Assembly: GCF_001884135.1 (NCBI RefSeq)
Contig: NZ_MAOC01000020.1
Coordinates: 62,001-126,000 of the forward strand
Direction: 5' to 3'
From: Bacillus nitratireducens
Lineage (GTDB): Bacteria; Bacillota; Bacilli; Bacillales; Bacillaceae_G
Length of the DNA: 64,000 nucleotides
Under the pieces are notes generated by a model. It was not told the origin of the DNA, made no database searches, and saw only the letters and a list, made by a program, of their open reading frames with translations. A program made the position numbers and the translations under genes. This document shows, piece after piece, positions 16,539 through 26,320 of the stretch; positions within the stretch are counted from its first letter, which is position 1, and every line of letters begins with the position of its first letter.

Positions 16539-17753
16539 TTAAAGTTTTTGTATTATTTGTAATGTTTTTTTAATAAATACAGAGAAAACAGAATCCGGAT
16601 ACGATTGTATCATTTCATTTGCTTTTGTTGCTTCTTCAAGAGCTCTTTTTTTATCATCCAGTTTGACGTAACAAAGGGCACGATATGCACCTGCTGTTGT
16701 AAGCCACGATTGATCAAGCGGATGGTTCATATAATCTGGTATAATACCACGTTGCAGTGCTTGTAAAGCTTCTTCGTAACGTTTTAATCCGTATAAAGAT
16801 TTTCCTTTTTCAAGATAATACAATCCGTCGTCTTGAAAAATGGGCTGATCTTTTAGTTTTTCTCGATATTGTTCTAGATGTTTTAATGCGATTGTATATT
16901 CATTAGTAATCGTGTTGTAGTAGTAAGCTTTTAAAATATTAGTCATCGCAATGGATAGAGTATCTTCTGTAAAAATGGCAAATTGCTCAGATTTTTTTAT
17001 GTAATATAAATAACGCTCTTTATCAACTGTAATGACTTTTTGGTAAGATAAAATCCGGTAAAATACATCTGTTTTATAATACACTTGATGTTTTTTTGAA
17101 AATGCGAGTGTCTCTAATATCGTTTCTTCACATTTTTCATAATCGCCACATGCTAGTAATATGATGGCTTCATATAAACATAAATCAATATGTATAATAA
17201 GATCCATTTCTAAATGTTTCTCTTCATAATCATTTCTAATATTAGATATAAGTTGTAAACATTCTGCATACTTTTTACGTGTGAATATCGCAAAAGATAA
17301 TTTTAATTTTGTTTCCGTACTGTCTCGGTATAACTTATATTTTTCGAAAATAGAAACAGCTTTTTCTACGTAAGATTCAATGTTGTAATCTTTCATAATT
17401 ACCGCAGCAGTTACGAATTGTTTGTATATACGAGCCGTATTTAAAGTAGAAGGGAGCTCTTTTTGAACGATAGGTAGTAAAGCCTTGTACACTTCATCAC
17501 ATTTGTTTTCCTTTATGAGTTGCTCCATTTTTGTAATGAGTTCTACAATTTCTCCATCATCATCTTCTAATAAAAAACTCGCTTCACATTCAAGTTTTTC
17601 AGCGATATATTGTAATGTTTTCATGGAAGGTGTAGCTTTTCCATTTTCAATTTGACTAAGCATACTTTTTGTAAGTTTCGAACCTGCCAGTTCTGTTTGT
17701 GTAAGTTTTTTTTCTTTACGTAACGCTTTAATTTTTTCACCGAGAGTTGCCAT
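16539..17753 (-). CDS. XRE/TPR regulator, RNPP-like
   Basis: 404 residues. Residues 1-60 are an XRE helix-turn-helix (KIKALRKEKKLTQTELAGSK...MLSQIENGKATPS). The rest is a run of helical TPR-like repeats (for example GDYEKCEETILETLAFSKKH and YEEALQALQRG), the layout of PlcR/NprR-type quorum sensors that bind exported peptides. No short signal-peptide gene is evident directly downstream: the next gene is sspH. It is transcribed away from the MFS pump and is its likely regulator. Confidence 0.8.
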   Translation of the reverse strand: MATLGEKIKALRKEKKLTQTELAGSKLTKSMLSQIENGKATPSMKTLQYIAEKLECEASFLLEDDDGEIVELITKMEQLIKENKCDEVYKALLPIVQKELPSTLNTARIYKQFVTAAVIMKDYNIESYVEKAVSIFEKYKLYRDSTETKLKLSFAIFTRKKYAECLQLISNIRNDYEEKHLEMDLIIHIDLCLYEAIILLACGDYEKCEETILETLAFSKKHQVYYKTDVFYRILSYQKVITVDKERYLYYIKKSEQFAIFTEDTLSIAMTNILKAYYYNTITNEYTIALKHLEQYREKLKDQPIFQDDGLYYLEKGKSLYGLKRYEEALQALQRGIIPDYMNHPLDQSWLTTAGAYRALCYVKLDDKKRALEEATKANEMIQSYPDSVFSVFIKKTLQIIQKL

Positions 17754-17775
17754 ATTATTGCTCCTTTATAATTGG

Positions 17776-17798
17776 AAAGTTAAATTGTATTTAACTTT
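17776..17798. promoter_or_regulatory. Candidate operator between TPR regulator and MFS gene
   Basis: Perfect inverted repeat AAAGTTAAAT-TGT-ATTTAACTTT. The left arm is preceded by ATTGG, and ATTGGAAAGT recurs at 17810-17819; a related TTTAACTTTT follows near 17845. This cluster in the divergent gap is a likely binding region for the XRE regulator. Confidence 0.55.
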
Positions 17799-17871
17799 TT
17801 GTTGTAAAAATTGGAAAGTCGATTATATAATAAGTTTAACACAATTTAACTTTTAAGGGGAGAGAGTCATT

Positions 17872-19140
17872 ATGGGAGATGTAAGTATAGGACAACATGA
17901 TACAAGAATGAAGATTGCAACGAGAAATATTATTTTAATGATGATTGGAAAGATGACGTCTTTATTAGGGGCAGGAATTTATACATTTGCCATGGGGTTA
18001 TACGTTTTAAAGACAACTGGTTCAGGAATGGGTTTTGCAACTACGCTCGTTTGCGGATCACTTCCAAGGATGATTTGTGGTCCGATTGCGGGTGCTGTAG
18101 CTGACCGTGTGAATCGAAAGTGGCTTGTCATTGGCACTGATTTATTAAGTAGCTTAACGATGCTTATTATGTTTATTCTTGCTACTATATTTGGACCATC
18201 ACTTCTTTTTATTTATGTTTCAGCAGCATTATTATCAATTTGTGCAAGTTTTTATTCTGTTGCATTAACTTCGTCTATTCCTAATTTAGTAGATGAGGGG
18301 CGTATTCAAAAAGCGAGTGCTTTAAATCAAACGGCGGCTTCTTTATCAAATATATTAGGGCCGATTATTGGCGGAGTTGTATTTGGTTTCATTTCCATTA
18401 AGTCGTTCTTTTTGTTAAATAGTATTACATTCTTTTTAGCAGTGATTGTGCAATTATTTATCGTATTTGATTTATACAAAAAAGAAGTGGCTGAGAGTAA
18501 AGAGCGTTTCTTGACGAGTATAAAAGAAGGATTTTCATATGTAAAACGACAGCATGAAATATATGGTCTAATGAAAATAGCGCTGTGGGTAAACTTTTTT
18601 GCGTGTGGGCTAACCGTAGCACTTCCATATATTATCGTCCATACATTGCATCTATCTTCAAAGCAACTCGGTACTGTAGAGGGAATGTTAGCAGTCGGGA
18701 TGCTAATGGGTGCGATTGCTTTATCAGTGCGTAAAGAAGTGAAGAATCCGTTTCGTTCTATTTATACTGGACTGTTTTTATTTGCGGGTTTAAGTTTATG
18801 TACAGTCTTCCCATTGTTAGTTACCATTCCCAAAGTGGCAAGTTTTATTTACTATATTGCTTTTATGATGTTAACGGGTATATCAATTATGATTGTAAAT
18901 ATTCCGATGCAAGTACATATGCAAAAAACGACAGATCCGAGCTATTTAGGGCGTGTGTTTGGCCTACTTGAAACAATTGCTACTGCAATCGCACCACTCG
19001 GTATGATTGTATATGGGTTATTATTAGATATGTTGCCAACTAGCATTGTTATGATGACATTAGGCGGAGGTTTATTGTTAGTTGTATTAGTTGGAGTAAA
19101 GCAACATATGGCGAAAAAACAAGTGGATGTGTCGGCTTAA
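17872..19140 (+). CDS. MFS transporter (drug/macrolide-type efflux)
   Basis: 422 residues with about twelve membrane helices. The loop 2-3 motif GAVADRVNRKWLV is a form of MFS motif A; the sequence resembles the MefA/EntS group. It should export a small molecule, not identified. SD GGGGAGAGAG precedes the ATG. It is divergent from the TPR regulator with a palindrome between them. Confidence 0.85.
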   Translation: MGDVSIGQHDTRMKIATRNIILMMIGKMTSLLGAGIYTFAMGLYVLKTTGSGMGFATTLVCGSLPRMICGPIAGAVADRVNRKWLVIGTDLLSSLTMLIMFILATIFGPSLLFIYVSAALLSICASFYSVALTSSIPNLVDEGRIQKASALNQTAASLSNILGPIIGGVVFGFISIKSFFLLNSITFFLAVIVQLFIVFDLYKKEVAESKERFLTSIKEGFSYVKRQHEIYGLMKIALWVNFFACGLTVALPYIIVHTLHLSSKQLGTVEGMLAVGMLMGAIALSVRKEVKNPFRSIYTGLFLFAGLSLCTVFPLLVTIPKVASFIYYIAFMMLTGISIMIVNIPMQVHMQKTTDPSYLGRVFGLLETIATAIAPLGMIVYGLLLDMLPTSIVMMTLGGGLLLVVLVGVKQHMAKKQVDVSA

Positions 19141-19266
19141 AAATAAGAAAATAATAAAAATTTAACTTATCATTATAAAAATGACCGAATTAGTATTTTA
19201 GTTTTTGAAACTCTTTTTCATGTGTGTTACAGTAAGGTGAGCAGGCAAAGAAAAGGAGAAAACATC

Positions 19267-19791
19267 ATGAAAAAATTAAGTTTTGTTATGCTTTTTCTAT
19301 TAGTCATAATGGCTGGATGCAGTAATTATGACACGTATATTGAAACAGGTATGCAATCATTGAAAAATGAAAAATATAGTGATGCGATTATGTGGTTTGA
19401 AAAAGCGGAAAAAGAGAAAACAGGAAATGAAGCGAAGGCATATAAAGAAGTCGCTCAGTTATTGGATCGCGGTGCGACAGCATTAAAAGATGGTAAGTAT
19501 TTAGAAACGAAAGATATTGCAAATGAAGTGCTACAAAAGAAAAAAGACGATGCACTTGAAAAAGCTGTAACATCAAATGCAGAGGATATGCTTCAAAAAG
19601 CAAAAGATGTGGAAAAGAAAGTAAATGAAAGAGTGGCAAAGCATAGAAAGGTAGAAGAAGAAGGAATCGATAAACTTATTGAAGCTGTCGATAGTATAGA
19701 TGAAGTGAAAGAAAAAGAGAAAAAAGTGTCAGAAGCAATAGATAAGGCTGAAGAGGCACAAGCAAAAATTGAGGAAAAGAAAAATAAATAG
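19267..19791 (+). CDS. Lipoprotein with TPR-like and coiled-coil regions
   Basis: 174 residues. Signal peptide and lipobox IMAGC (Cys18), then a TPR-like pair (YIETGMQSLKNEKYSDAIMW, YKEVAQLLDRGATALKDGKYLE) and a highly charged Lys/Glu coiled coil to the end. An upstream in-frame start at 19222 is unlikely because AAAAGGAG sits just before the ATG at 19267. Exposed on the outer face of the membrane. Function unknown. Confidence 0.8.
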   Translation: MKKLSFVMLFLLVIMAGCSNYDTYIETGMQSLKNEKYSDAIMWFEKAEKEKTGNEAKAYKEVAQLLDRGATALKDGKYLETKDIANEVLQKKKDDALEKAVTSNAEDMLQKAKDVEKKVNERVAKHRKVEEEGIDKLIEAVDSIDEVKEKEKKVSEAIDKAEEAQAKIEEKKNK

Positions 19792-19802
19792 AGTTATAGT
19801 TT

Positions 19803-19842
19803 AAAAGGCTGTCGTGTATAACGACAGCCTTTTAATTTTTTT
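19803..19842 (+). terminator. Terminator after the lipoprotein gene
   Basis: Stem AAAAGGCTGTCG / CGACAGCCTTTT with a seven-base loop and a T-rich tail. It overlaps the 3' end of the converging LysR gene. Confidence 0.88.
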
Positions 19843-20725
19843 CTGCAAAAGAAGTAATGCTATGTAGTAAAAAAGAAATTATTTTAGAATTCCATCTGTC
19901 CTCATGATGAATGGTATAAATATTACGCTGAAATTCAAAATCAGGGATCGGTATATAGCATAGCTCATTTCGCTGTACTTCTTGTTCAATAGCAAGTTTG
20001 GAAATAAAGGCGACACCATTACCATATTTTAAAATTTGTTTCATCGTTTCTAATGAATCTAATTCAATTTCAGATTGAAATGTAATGTTATGTGCTAACG
20101 TCCATTGTGTAAGTAAATCTCTCGTTGTAGATGGGTTACGATGCAATAGTATACGCTCCTTCTCGATATCTTGTAATGATATATTTTCTTTTTTAGAAAA
20201 ATGATGTTCTTTGGAGAAAGCAAGAACAAGTGTATCAGGTATTATATTCGTTTGTTTTAAAGGTGGTTCATCAAATGGTGCAGCAGAAATTATCCCGAGA
20301 TCAATTTCATGATTTTGTAGCATCGTTCGAATTTCAGGAGCTGTTTTTACCATGAGTGTAATTTTTACATTGGGAAATTCGCATTGAAATTGGTGAACAA
20401 CTTCTGGTAAAAGATAAGTCGCTGGAACATAACTAGCACCAATTGTTATAGCGCCTTTATTAAAATCTTTAAACTCTTGTGTGACCCGCCTAGCTTCTTT
20501 CATAAGTGCATCTATTTTGCAAGCATAATGATGCAATGCCTCACCAGCCTCTGTTAAAAAATATCTTCCAGAACGTAATTCAAATAAAGACACACCGAGT
20601 TCTTCTTCTAAGCTTTTTATATGAAAGGTAATAGTAGGTTGTTTAACGCCAAGTTTTTCTGCAACAAGCGTAAGTTTTTTGTATTTCTTAATAAGCACTA
20701 CAACTTCTAATTTTAAGAGATTCAT
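19832..20725 (-). CDS. LysR family transcriptional regulator
   Basis: 297 residues. N-terminal helix-turn-helix (KLTLVAEKLGVKQPTITFHI, KSLEEELGVSLFELRSGRYFLTEAG) and a periplasmic-binding-like effector domain. It is divergent from the ABC operon at 20887, so it is the expected regulator of that importer. The 160-bp gap holds two CTATAG copies near 20752-20770. Confidence 0.88.
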   Translation of the reverse strand: MNLLKLEVVVLIKKYKKLTLVAEKLGVKQPTITFHIKSLEEELGVSLFELRSGRYFLTEAGEALHHYACKIDALMKEARRVTQEFKDFNKGAITIGASYVPATYLLPEVVHQFQCEFPNVKITLMVKTAPEIRTMLQNHEIDLGIISAAPFDEPPLKQTNIIPDTLVLAFSKEHHFSKKENISLQDIEKERILLHRNPSTTRDLLTQWTLAHNITFQSEIELDSLETMKQILKYGNGVAFISKLAIEQEVQRNELCYIPIPDFEFQRNIYTIHHEDRWNSKIISFLLHSITSFAEKN

Positions 20726-20886
20726 AATAAGTGGGCCCCTTTTTCTTTTAACTATAGAAAAAATCTATAGAAATAAATAGTTTATTAGAGATTTTTTAAT
20801 TTAATCTTTACAGTACATTAACATTCAGTATAAATCTTCCAGATAGAATGAAAGCAGGTTAAGGATGAGGGGAGAGGGGTGAAACG

Positions 20887-21879
20887 ATGGATATTAAAAT
20901 TCATGGATTAGAAAAGGCATTTGGAAAAACGCAGGCGTTAAAGCCTTTACAGATTGTAATGAAAAAAGGAGAATTCACTACACTTTTAGGACCTTCAGGA
21001 TGCGGGAAAACGACTTTACTTAGAATGATTGCAGGGCTTGAAGAACCAGATAAAGGTGAAATATATTTTGGAGATAAGTGCATGTATTCTTCGACAAAAA
21101 AAATAAAAACATCTCCTCATGAACGGAATATCGGTATGGTATTTCAAGATTTTGCTTTATGGCCGCATATGACTGTATTTGAAAATGTTGCATTTGGTTT
21201 AAGGGCTACAAAGCAAACGAATCAATTAAGAGAAAAGGTAGAAGATGCGATAAAGCGAGTTCGTTTGCAAGGTATGGAGAAAAGATATCCGCATGAACTC
21301 TCAGGTGGACAGCAGCAACGTGTTGCATTTGCTAGAGCAATTGTAACAAAGCCTCATTTTATTTTGTTCGATGAACCGTTAAGTGCACTTGATGCAATTT
21401 TGCGAGAAGAAATGCGATTAGAACTTATGGACATCGTTCATTCAATTGGTTTAACGGCATTGTATGTAACACATGATCAAACAGAAGCCATGTCAATGTC
21501 AGACCAAATTATTGTCATGAAACGGGGTGAAGTATTACAAAAAGGAACACCAGAAGACATTTATTTGAAACCGTCTCATGAATTTGTTGCAAAGTTTGTT
21601 GGCAAAGCAAATTGGCTTGTAGAGAATAAACAAATGATTCGTCCAGAGCACGTGAGCTGGACAAAAAATGACGTGTGCGATACGTATACAGGTGAAATTC
21701 AGTACGTTACATATGTAGGAGAACGTTATGAAGTGAAAGTAAATATGGGGACACTCGGTGTATGGACAGCTTATCACAATAGTAAGCTAAGCGTCGGTAA
21801 ACCGGTATCGTTATATGTACCAAAAAAATGTATTCATCATATAGGGGGAGAATCGTATGAAGAAATTCAGTTCGCTTAA
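20887..21879 (+). CDS. ABC transporter ATP-binding protein, Fe3+/phosphonate type
   Basis: 330 residues: Walker A GPSGCGKTT (about 38), Q loop, signature LSGGQQQRVAFARA, Walker B ILFDEPLSALDA and H loop VTHDQTEAM, followed by a TOBE-like C-terminal domain (from ~235). It belongs to the FbpC/PotA/PhnT group that powers import of iron, polyamine or 2-aminoethylphosphonate. It overlaps the binding-protein gene by 23 bases. Confidence 0.88.
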   Translation: MDIKIHGLEKAFGKTQALKPLQIVMKKGEFTTLLGPSGCGKTTLLRMIAGLEEPDKGEIYFGDKCMYSSTKKIKTSPHERNIGMVFQDFALWPHMTVFENVAFGLRATKQTNQLREKVEDAIKRVRLQGMEKRYPHELSGGQQQRVAFARAIVTKPHFILFDEPLSALDAILREEMRLELMDIVHSIGLTALYVTHDQTEAMSMSDQIIVMKRGEVLQKGTPEDIYLKPSHEFVAKFVGKANWLVENKQMIRPEHVSWTKNDVCDTYTGEIQYVTYVGERYEVKVNMGTLGVWTAYHNSKLSVGKPVSLYVPKKCIHHIGGESYEEIQFA

Positions 21880-22882
21880 GTCTTTATTTGTATGTACTTT
21901 ACTATTTTCTGCAGTAGTAACAGGTTGTAGTTCAAAGACAGGTAGTGCAGATGCAAAAAGTAAAAATACTAATGAAAAGAAAATTGTTGTATATAGTGCA
22001 GGGCCAAAAGGATTAGCAGAAAAAATTCAAAAAGACTTTGAAAAGAAAAGCGGTATAAAAGTGGAAATGTTTCAAGGAACAACTGGTAAGATTTTAGCGA
22101 GAATGGAAGCTGAAAAGAAAAATCCAGTCGTTGATGTTGTCGTACTCGCTTCTTTACCAGCGATGGAAGGATTAAAGAAAGATGGTCAAACGTTAGCTTA
22201 TAAAGAAGCGAAACAAGCTGATAAGCTTCGTCCAGAATGGTCGGATGATAAAGGACATTATTTCGGGTATAGTGCTTCAGCATTAGGAATTGTGTACAAC
22301 ACAAAAAATGTGAAGACAGCGCCTGAAGATTGGAGCGATATAACGAAAGGGGAATGGAAAGGGAAAGTGAATATTCCAGATCCAGCACTTTCAGGGTCGG
22401 CTTTAGACTTTGTAACAGGATACGTGAAAAAGAATGGAAAAGATGGATGGAATTTATTTGAACAGCTTAAGAAAAATGAAGTTACAGTAGCAGGGGCAAA
22501 CCAAGAAGCGTTAGATCCAGTAGTAACAGGTGCGAAAGATATGGTAATTGCGGGTGTTGATTATATGACGTATAGTGCAAAAGTAAAGGGTGAACCGGTT
22601 GATATCGTATATCCAAAAAGCGGAACAGCCATTAGTCCACGTGCGGCAGGCATTATGAAGGATAGTAAAAATGTAGAAGGTGCAAAAGAGTTTATTGATT
22701 ATTTATTATCAGATGATGTGCAAAAACAAGTTTCTAAAGCGTATTTATTGCCAGGTAGAACAGATATAAAAGCTGAAAATAGACCAAATGTAGAAGAGAT
22801 TCCAGTATTAAATATTGATTGGAAAACAGTTGAGAAAGAACAAGATGAAATAGGAAAACAATTTAAGAAAGTATTTCAATAA
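21857..22882 (+). CDS. ABC transporter substrate-binding lipoprotein
   Basis: 341 residues. Signal peptide with lipobox VVTGC, then a two-lobe binding protein of the FbpA/PhnS family (KKIVVYSAGPKGLAEKIQ, LGIVYNTKNVKTAPEDWSD, AISPRAAGIMKDSKN). Iron members use Tyr pairs and phosphonate members differ; the ligand cannot be settled by eye. No Fur box was found in the operon's promoter gap, which favours phosphonate over iron. Confidence 0.86.
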   Translation: MKKFSSLKSLFVCTLLFSAVVTGCSSKTGSADAKSKNTNEKKIVVYSAGPKGLAEKIQKDFEKKSGIKVEMFQGTTGKILARMEAEKKNPVVDVVVLASLPAMEGLKKDGQTLAYKEAKQADKLRPEWSDDKGHYFGYSASALGIVYNTKNVKTAPEDWSDITKGEWKGKVNIPDPALSGSALDFVTGYVKKNGKDGWNLFEQLKKNEVTVAGANQEALDPVVTGAKDMVIAGVDYMTYSAKVKGEPVDIVYPKSGTAISPRAAGIMKDSKNVEGAKEFIDYLLSDDVQKQVSKAYLLPGRTDIKAENRPNVEEIPVLNIDWKTVEKEQDEIGKQFKKVFQ

Positions 22883-22894
22883 GATGGTGATTAC

Positions 22895-24565
22895 ATGGTA
22901 AATCGATTCGTATCAGTAAGACAAGTTGGAATGACGGCAGCGTTGTTACTTGTGGCGATGTTAATCGTCATTCCGCTTTGTCTCATTTTATTTTCTAGTG
23001 TATATGAAAATAGTGGATGGAATTTTTTAAAGCCTTTTGAAGTCATGCAGAGTGGTGGATTAGCTGGGATTTTTCTAAATTCGATTCTGCTAGGTGTACT
23101 CGTTGTAATAGGAGCTACCGTATTTGCATTTCCATTGGCATTCATTATGAGTAAAACAGATGTTGGAAAGTATAGTAAGTTAGATATTATTTTTATGATT
23201 CCATTTATGACCCCGCCCTATATCGGATCGATGGGCTGGATTTTGTTCATGCAACCTAACGGCTATTTTGAACAATTTTTTCCAGGCTTAAAGTCGATTT
23301 CATCATCGTTTTTTAGTTTAGGCGGTATGGTTTTAATTATGAGTCTGCATTTATTTCCATTTCTTTATTTCATGTTAAAAAACACGTTACTTCAAATTGG
23401 AAGTAGTAAAGAAGAAGCTGCAGCAGTTCATGGCGGAAGCTTCCTCTACCGTTTAAGAAAAATAATATTGCCGTTATTGGTATCAAGTTATGTAATGGGA
23501 GCTTTACTCATTTTCGTAAAGACGATTGCTGAATTTGGAACACCAGCTACATTCGGACGTAGAATAGGATTTCATGTGCTAACATCAGAAATCCATAAAT
23601 TTATTTCGAGTTGGCCAATTGATTTTAGTAGTGCAACAGCATTATCTTCTTTATTACTAAGTGCGTGTATGCTTATTTGGTATATGCAAAATGTATTGAA
23701 TCGAAAGTATTCATATGCCATGGTTAGTGGAAAAGGTGTGAAATCTAAAAGGTATACTTTGTCTATATTTGCGCGCGTTATAGCATGGTTTTATGTAATT
23801 GGTTTACTAATAGTAGCAATTGGCATTCCATACTTTTCTATACTGATCGCTTCATTGTCGAAATTAAGAGGTGGTGGCTTACATGTAAATAACTTTACAA
23901 CGAGCCATTATGAAGCATTGTTTACAATGGGTTCTCCAGGATTAGAAGCTTTATGGAACAGTTTTCTTTTTTCACTCGTAACAGCGATTGTTGCTGTAGT
24001 TATTGGAGTCTTTTTAGCACTTATGATTCGAAAGGGGAAAAATCCCTCTGAAAAATGGCTTGATATGTGCGGTATGTTACCGAATATGGTACCAGGAATA
24101 GTGATGGTTGTAGGGCTTATTTTATTTTGGAATTCACCATATATGCCTATGTCAATTTACAATACACCTGTCATGGTTATCGTAACGTATGTGGTTCTTT
24201 TTCTACCTTATACGGTGCAGTATGTAAAAGCTTCGCTCGGACAAATTGATGATTCTCTTATACAGGCGGGAAGCGTTTTTTCTGGGAACTATATTTATAT
24301 TTTTAGAAAAATAATATTGCCTCTTATTATTCCAGGAATTCTTGCTGGATGGGCGATGACATTTACGATTTCGATAAGAGAGTTAGTAGCGTCGCTTCTC
24401 GTATTACCTCCATCAGTAGAAACGTCAGCAACGTTTATTTTTGCTCAATTTGAACAGGGTGAAGTATCTATAGGAATGGCGATGGCCGTTGTTTCTGTTG
24501 GACTTACAACAATGTGCTTATTACTTCTGCAACATATGGAGCAAAAACGAAAAGGGGTAGCATGA
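22895..24565 (+). CDS. ABC transporter permease, fused two-domain
   Basis: 556 residues with about twelve membrane helices and two EAA loops: EEAAAVHGGSFLYRLRKIILP (about 178) and DSLIQAGSVFSGNYIYIFRKI (about 455). One chain thus supplies both permease halves, as in FbpB/PhnU-V fusions. It overlaps the next gene by four bases (ATGA). Confidence 0.9.
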   Translation: MVNRFVSVRQVGMTAALLLVAMLIVIPLCLILFSSVYENSGWNFLKPFEVMQSGGLAGIFLNSILLGVLVVIGATVFAFPLAFIMSKTDVGKYSKLDIIFMIPFMTPPYIGSMGWILFMQPNGYFEQFFPGLKSISSSFFSLGGMVLIMSLHLFPFLYFMLKNTLLQIGSSKEEAAAVHGGSFLYRLRKIILPLLVSSYVMGALLIFVKTIAEFGTPATFGRRIGFHVLTSEIHKFISSWPIDFSSATALSSLLLSACMLIWYMQNVLNRKYSYAMVSGKGVKSKRYTLSIFARVIAWFYVIGLLIVAIGIPYFSILIASLSKLRGGGLHVNNFTTSHYEALFTMGSPGLEALWNSFLFSLVTAIVAVVIGVFLALMIRKGKNPSEKWLDMCGMLPNMVPGIVMVVGLILFWNSPYMPMSIYNTPVMVIVTYVVLFLPYTVQYVKASLGQIDDSLIQAGSVFSGNYIYIFRKIILPLIIPGILAGWAMTFTISIRELVASLLVLPPSVETSATFIFAQFEQGEVSIGMAMAVVSVGLTTMCLLLLQHMEQKRKGVA

Positions 24566-25824
24566 TGAGGGTAGAAGTATGGGGAGGAGCAGGAGAATAC
24601 GGTCGTTCCTGCTATTTTGTAAAAAATAAAGAGACGAAAATCGTATTCGATTGTGGTATTAATCGATCGTATGAGGATAGTTATCCAAAAATAGAGAGAG
24701 AAGTTGTTCCATTTTTAGATGCGGTATTTTTATCACATATTCATGAAGATCATACGATGGGTTTACCTTTATTGACGAAGTATGGATATAAGAAAAAAAT
24801 TTGGACAACTCGTTATACGAAGGAGCGACTGCCAGCTTATTTTGAAAAATGGAGAAACTACAATCTGAAGCAAGGGTGGAATTTACCTTATAACGACCAA
24901 AATATTAAAGATTTAAATTATGTGTGTATTGATGAGATTGGTAATCCAAATGAATGGATACAAATTACTCCTGCATTGCGGTTTCAATGGGGGTATAGTG
25001 GACATGTATTAGGAGCTGTTTGGTTTTTAGTGGATATGTGTAATACATACGTATTTTATTCTGGGGACTATTCAGCAGAGTCTAATATACTACGAGCTAA
25101 TTTACCTGAGAAGTTACGAAGCGATATAAAAATCGCAATTGTGGATGCTGCTTACCACACTGATGATGTTTCGCAAATTGAACGATTAGACGAACTATGT
25201 GCAGAAATTGAACGAGTTGCGCAAAATAAAGGAATAGCATTACTACCACTGCCTCCACTTGGTAGGGCGCAAGATATAGTATTTTATTTATATGAACGAT
25301 ATAAAGAATTTCCGCTTATAGTAGATAAAGAAATTTTGGTCGGTTTTGAAGAGATGTTCATATATAAAGATTGGCTGAAAAATAATGAAAAACTTGAGCG
25401 GATTCTGGAGAGTTTAAAAAGAAGCATAATAGTTATGGATAATGATATATGTATGCAAAATAGTTACGGAATAGTTGTAATGAGTGATGCGAATATGCAA
25501 ACGAAACGAGCACAGTTGTATTATGAACAACTTCGGCATGAAGAACGAAATTCCATTATCTTTACTGGACATATTGCGAAAGGTAGTTTTGCAGAAAAGA
25601 TGATGAAAGAACGTGTAAGTAAAGGATGTAGAGTGGAACGAGTTCCGTATAAGGTTCACCAAAGTATAAGTGATGTTAAAGAAATGTTAAATACATTATT
25701 ACCAGAACATACGGTGTTAGTACACGCTTTGAAAGAGGATACGGATCAATTACAGAAAAAGCTTAGCATAGCAGGATATAAAAATGTATATTCACTTGCA
25801 ATGGAATGCGTAGAATTGACTTAA
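24562..25824 (+). CDS. Metallo-beta-lactamase fold protein with beta-CASP-like tail
   Basis: 420 residues. Metal motif HIHEDH (His59, His61, Asp63, His64), a later GHVLGAVW region and YSGDY Asp. The C-terminal part holds TGHIAKGSFAEKMM, VHQSISDVKEML and VLVHALKED, which resemble the late motifs of beta-CASP nucleases (RNase J/CPSF73 type). It starts inside the permease stop (ATGA overlap), so it belongs to the ABC operon. A second ATG directly follows. Role in this context unknown. Confidence 0.72.
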   Translation: MMRVEVWGGAGEYGRSCYFVKNKETKIVFDCGINRSYEDSYPKIEREVVPFLDAVFLSHIHEDHTMGLPLLTKYGYKKKIWTTRYTKERLPAYFEKWRNYNLKQGWNLPYNDQNIKDLNYVCIDEIGNPNEWIQITPALRFQWGYSGHVLGAVWFLVDMCNTYVFYSGDYSAESNILRANLPEKLRSDIKIAIVDAAYHTDDVSQIERLDELCAEIERVAQNKGIALLPLPPLGRAQDIVFYLYERYKEFPLIVDKEILVGFEEMFIYKDWLKNNEKLERILESLKRSIIVMDNDICMQNSYGIVVMSDANMQTKRAQLYYEQLRHEERNSIIFTGHIAKGSFAEKMMKERVSKGCRVERVPYKVHQSISDVKEMLNTLLPEHTVLVHALKEDTDQLQKKLSIAGYKNVYSLAMECVELT

Positions 25825-25833
25825 CATGTATAG

Positions 25834-25872
25834 GAAAAAAGGAATCCGTAGCCAGATGGATTCCTTTTTCTA
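25834..25872. terminator. Bidirectional terminator
   Basis: 12-bp stem AAAAAGGAATCC / GGATTCCTTTTT between converging genes, with T-runs on both strands. Confidence 0.88.
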
Positions 25873-25883
25873 ATATATGAGTA

Positions 25884-26306
25884 TTAAGCTAAATCAGCTG
25901 ATACGAACATATCATTATTTTGAAGGTTTTTAGAGCGTAAACTATAAGCAACTACCTTCTTTTTATATTGCTTTACAACGTCGACATGTTCTTCATGACT
26001 ATAAATATAAAAGGTAAAATCTTTTTTGCCACGTTTTGCATTGATAATTAAAGGAGTTCCCTCATTGTGTGGTGGTGCATAATAGCGATCTAAAAATAAA
26101 CCTTCGTTAAAATCATGAATAATTTTGGATTTCTTTTCGCCTTCTAAGTTATTTCCATTGATTGTAACAGTCACATTCTCTTCTTCAAGTTGTGGATGTG
26201 TTTCGTACCTGCTAATAATGGATTCAATAACAGAGTTAGGAAGGCTAGAAACGATAATTTTAAATGCCCCAAATACAACTAACATTACAATAAACCAAGT
26301 TGTCAT
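25884..26306 (-). CDS. YfmQ-like membrane-anchored protein
   Basis: 140 residues: an N-terminal membrane helix (about 3-22), then a soluble domain with FLDRYYAPPHNEGTPLII and FTFYIYSHEEHVDVVKQYKK. The overall pattern resembles B. subtilis YfmQ, of unknown role; the match is from memory. A short bcr1-like repeat lies directly upstream, within its probable promoter region. Confidence 0.68.
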   Translation of the reverse strand: MTTWFIVMLVVFGAFKIIVSSLPNSVIESIISRYETHPQLEEENVTVTINGNNLEGEKKSKIIHDFNEGLFLDRYYAPPHNEGTPLIINAKRGKKDFTFYIYSHEEHVDVVKQYKKKVVAYSLRSKNLQNNDMFVSADLA

Positions 26307-26320
26307 AGTATTTCATCCCC

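Noticed and set aside
16480-16545. Small minus-strand frame after the TPR regulator as a signal-peptide gene
   Set aside because: No SD, and it runs into sspH in another frame; composition is not that of an exported pro-peptide.
21969-22388. 139-codon minus-strand frame
   Set aside because: Antisense to the ABC binding-protein gene; Leu/Ser-rich translation typical of a shadow frame.
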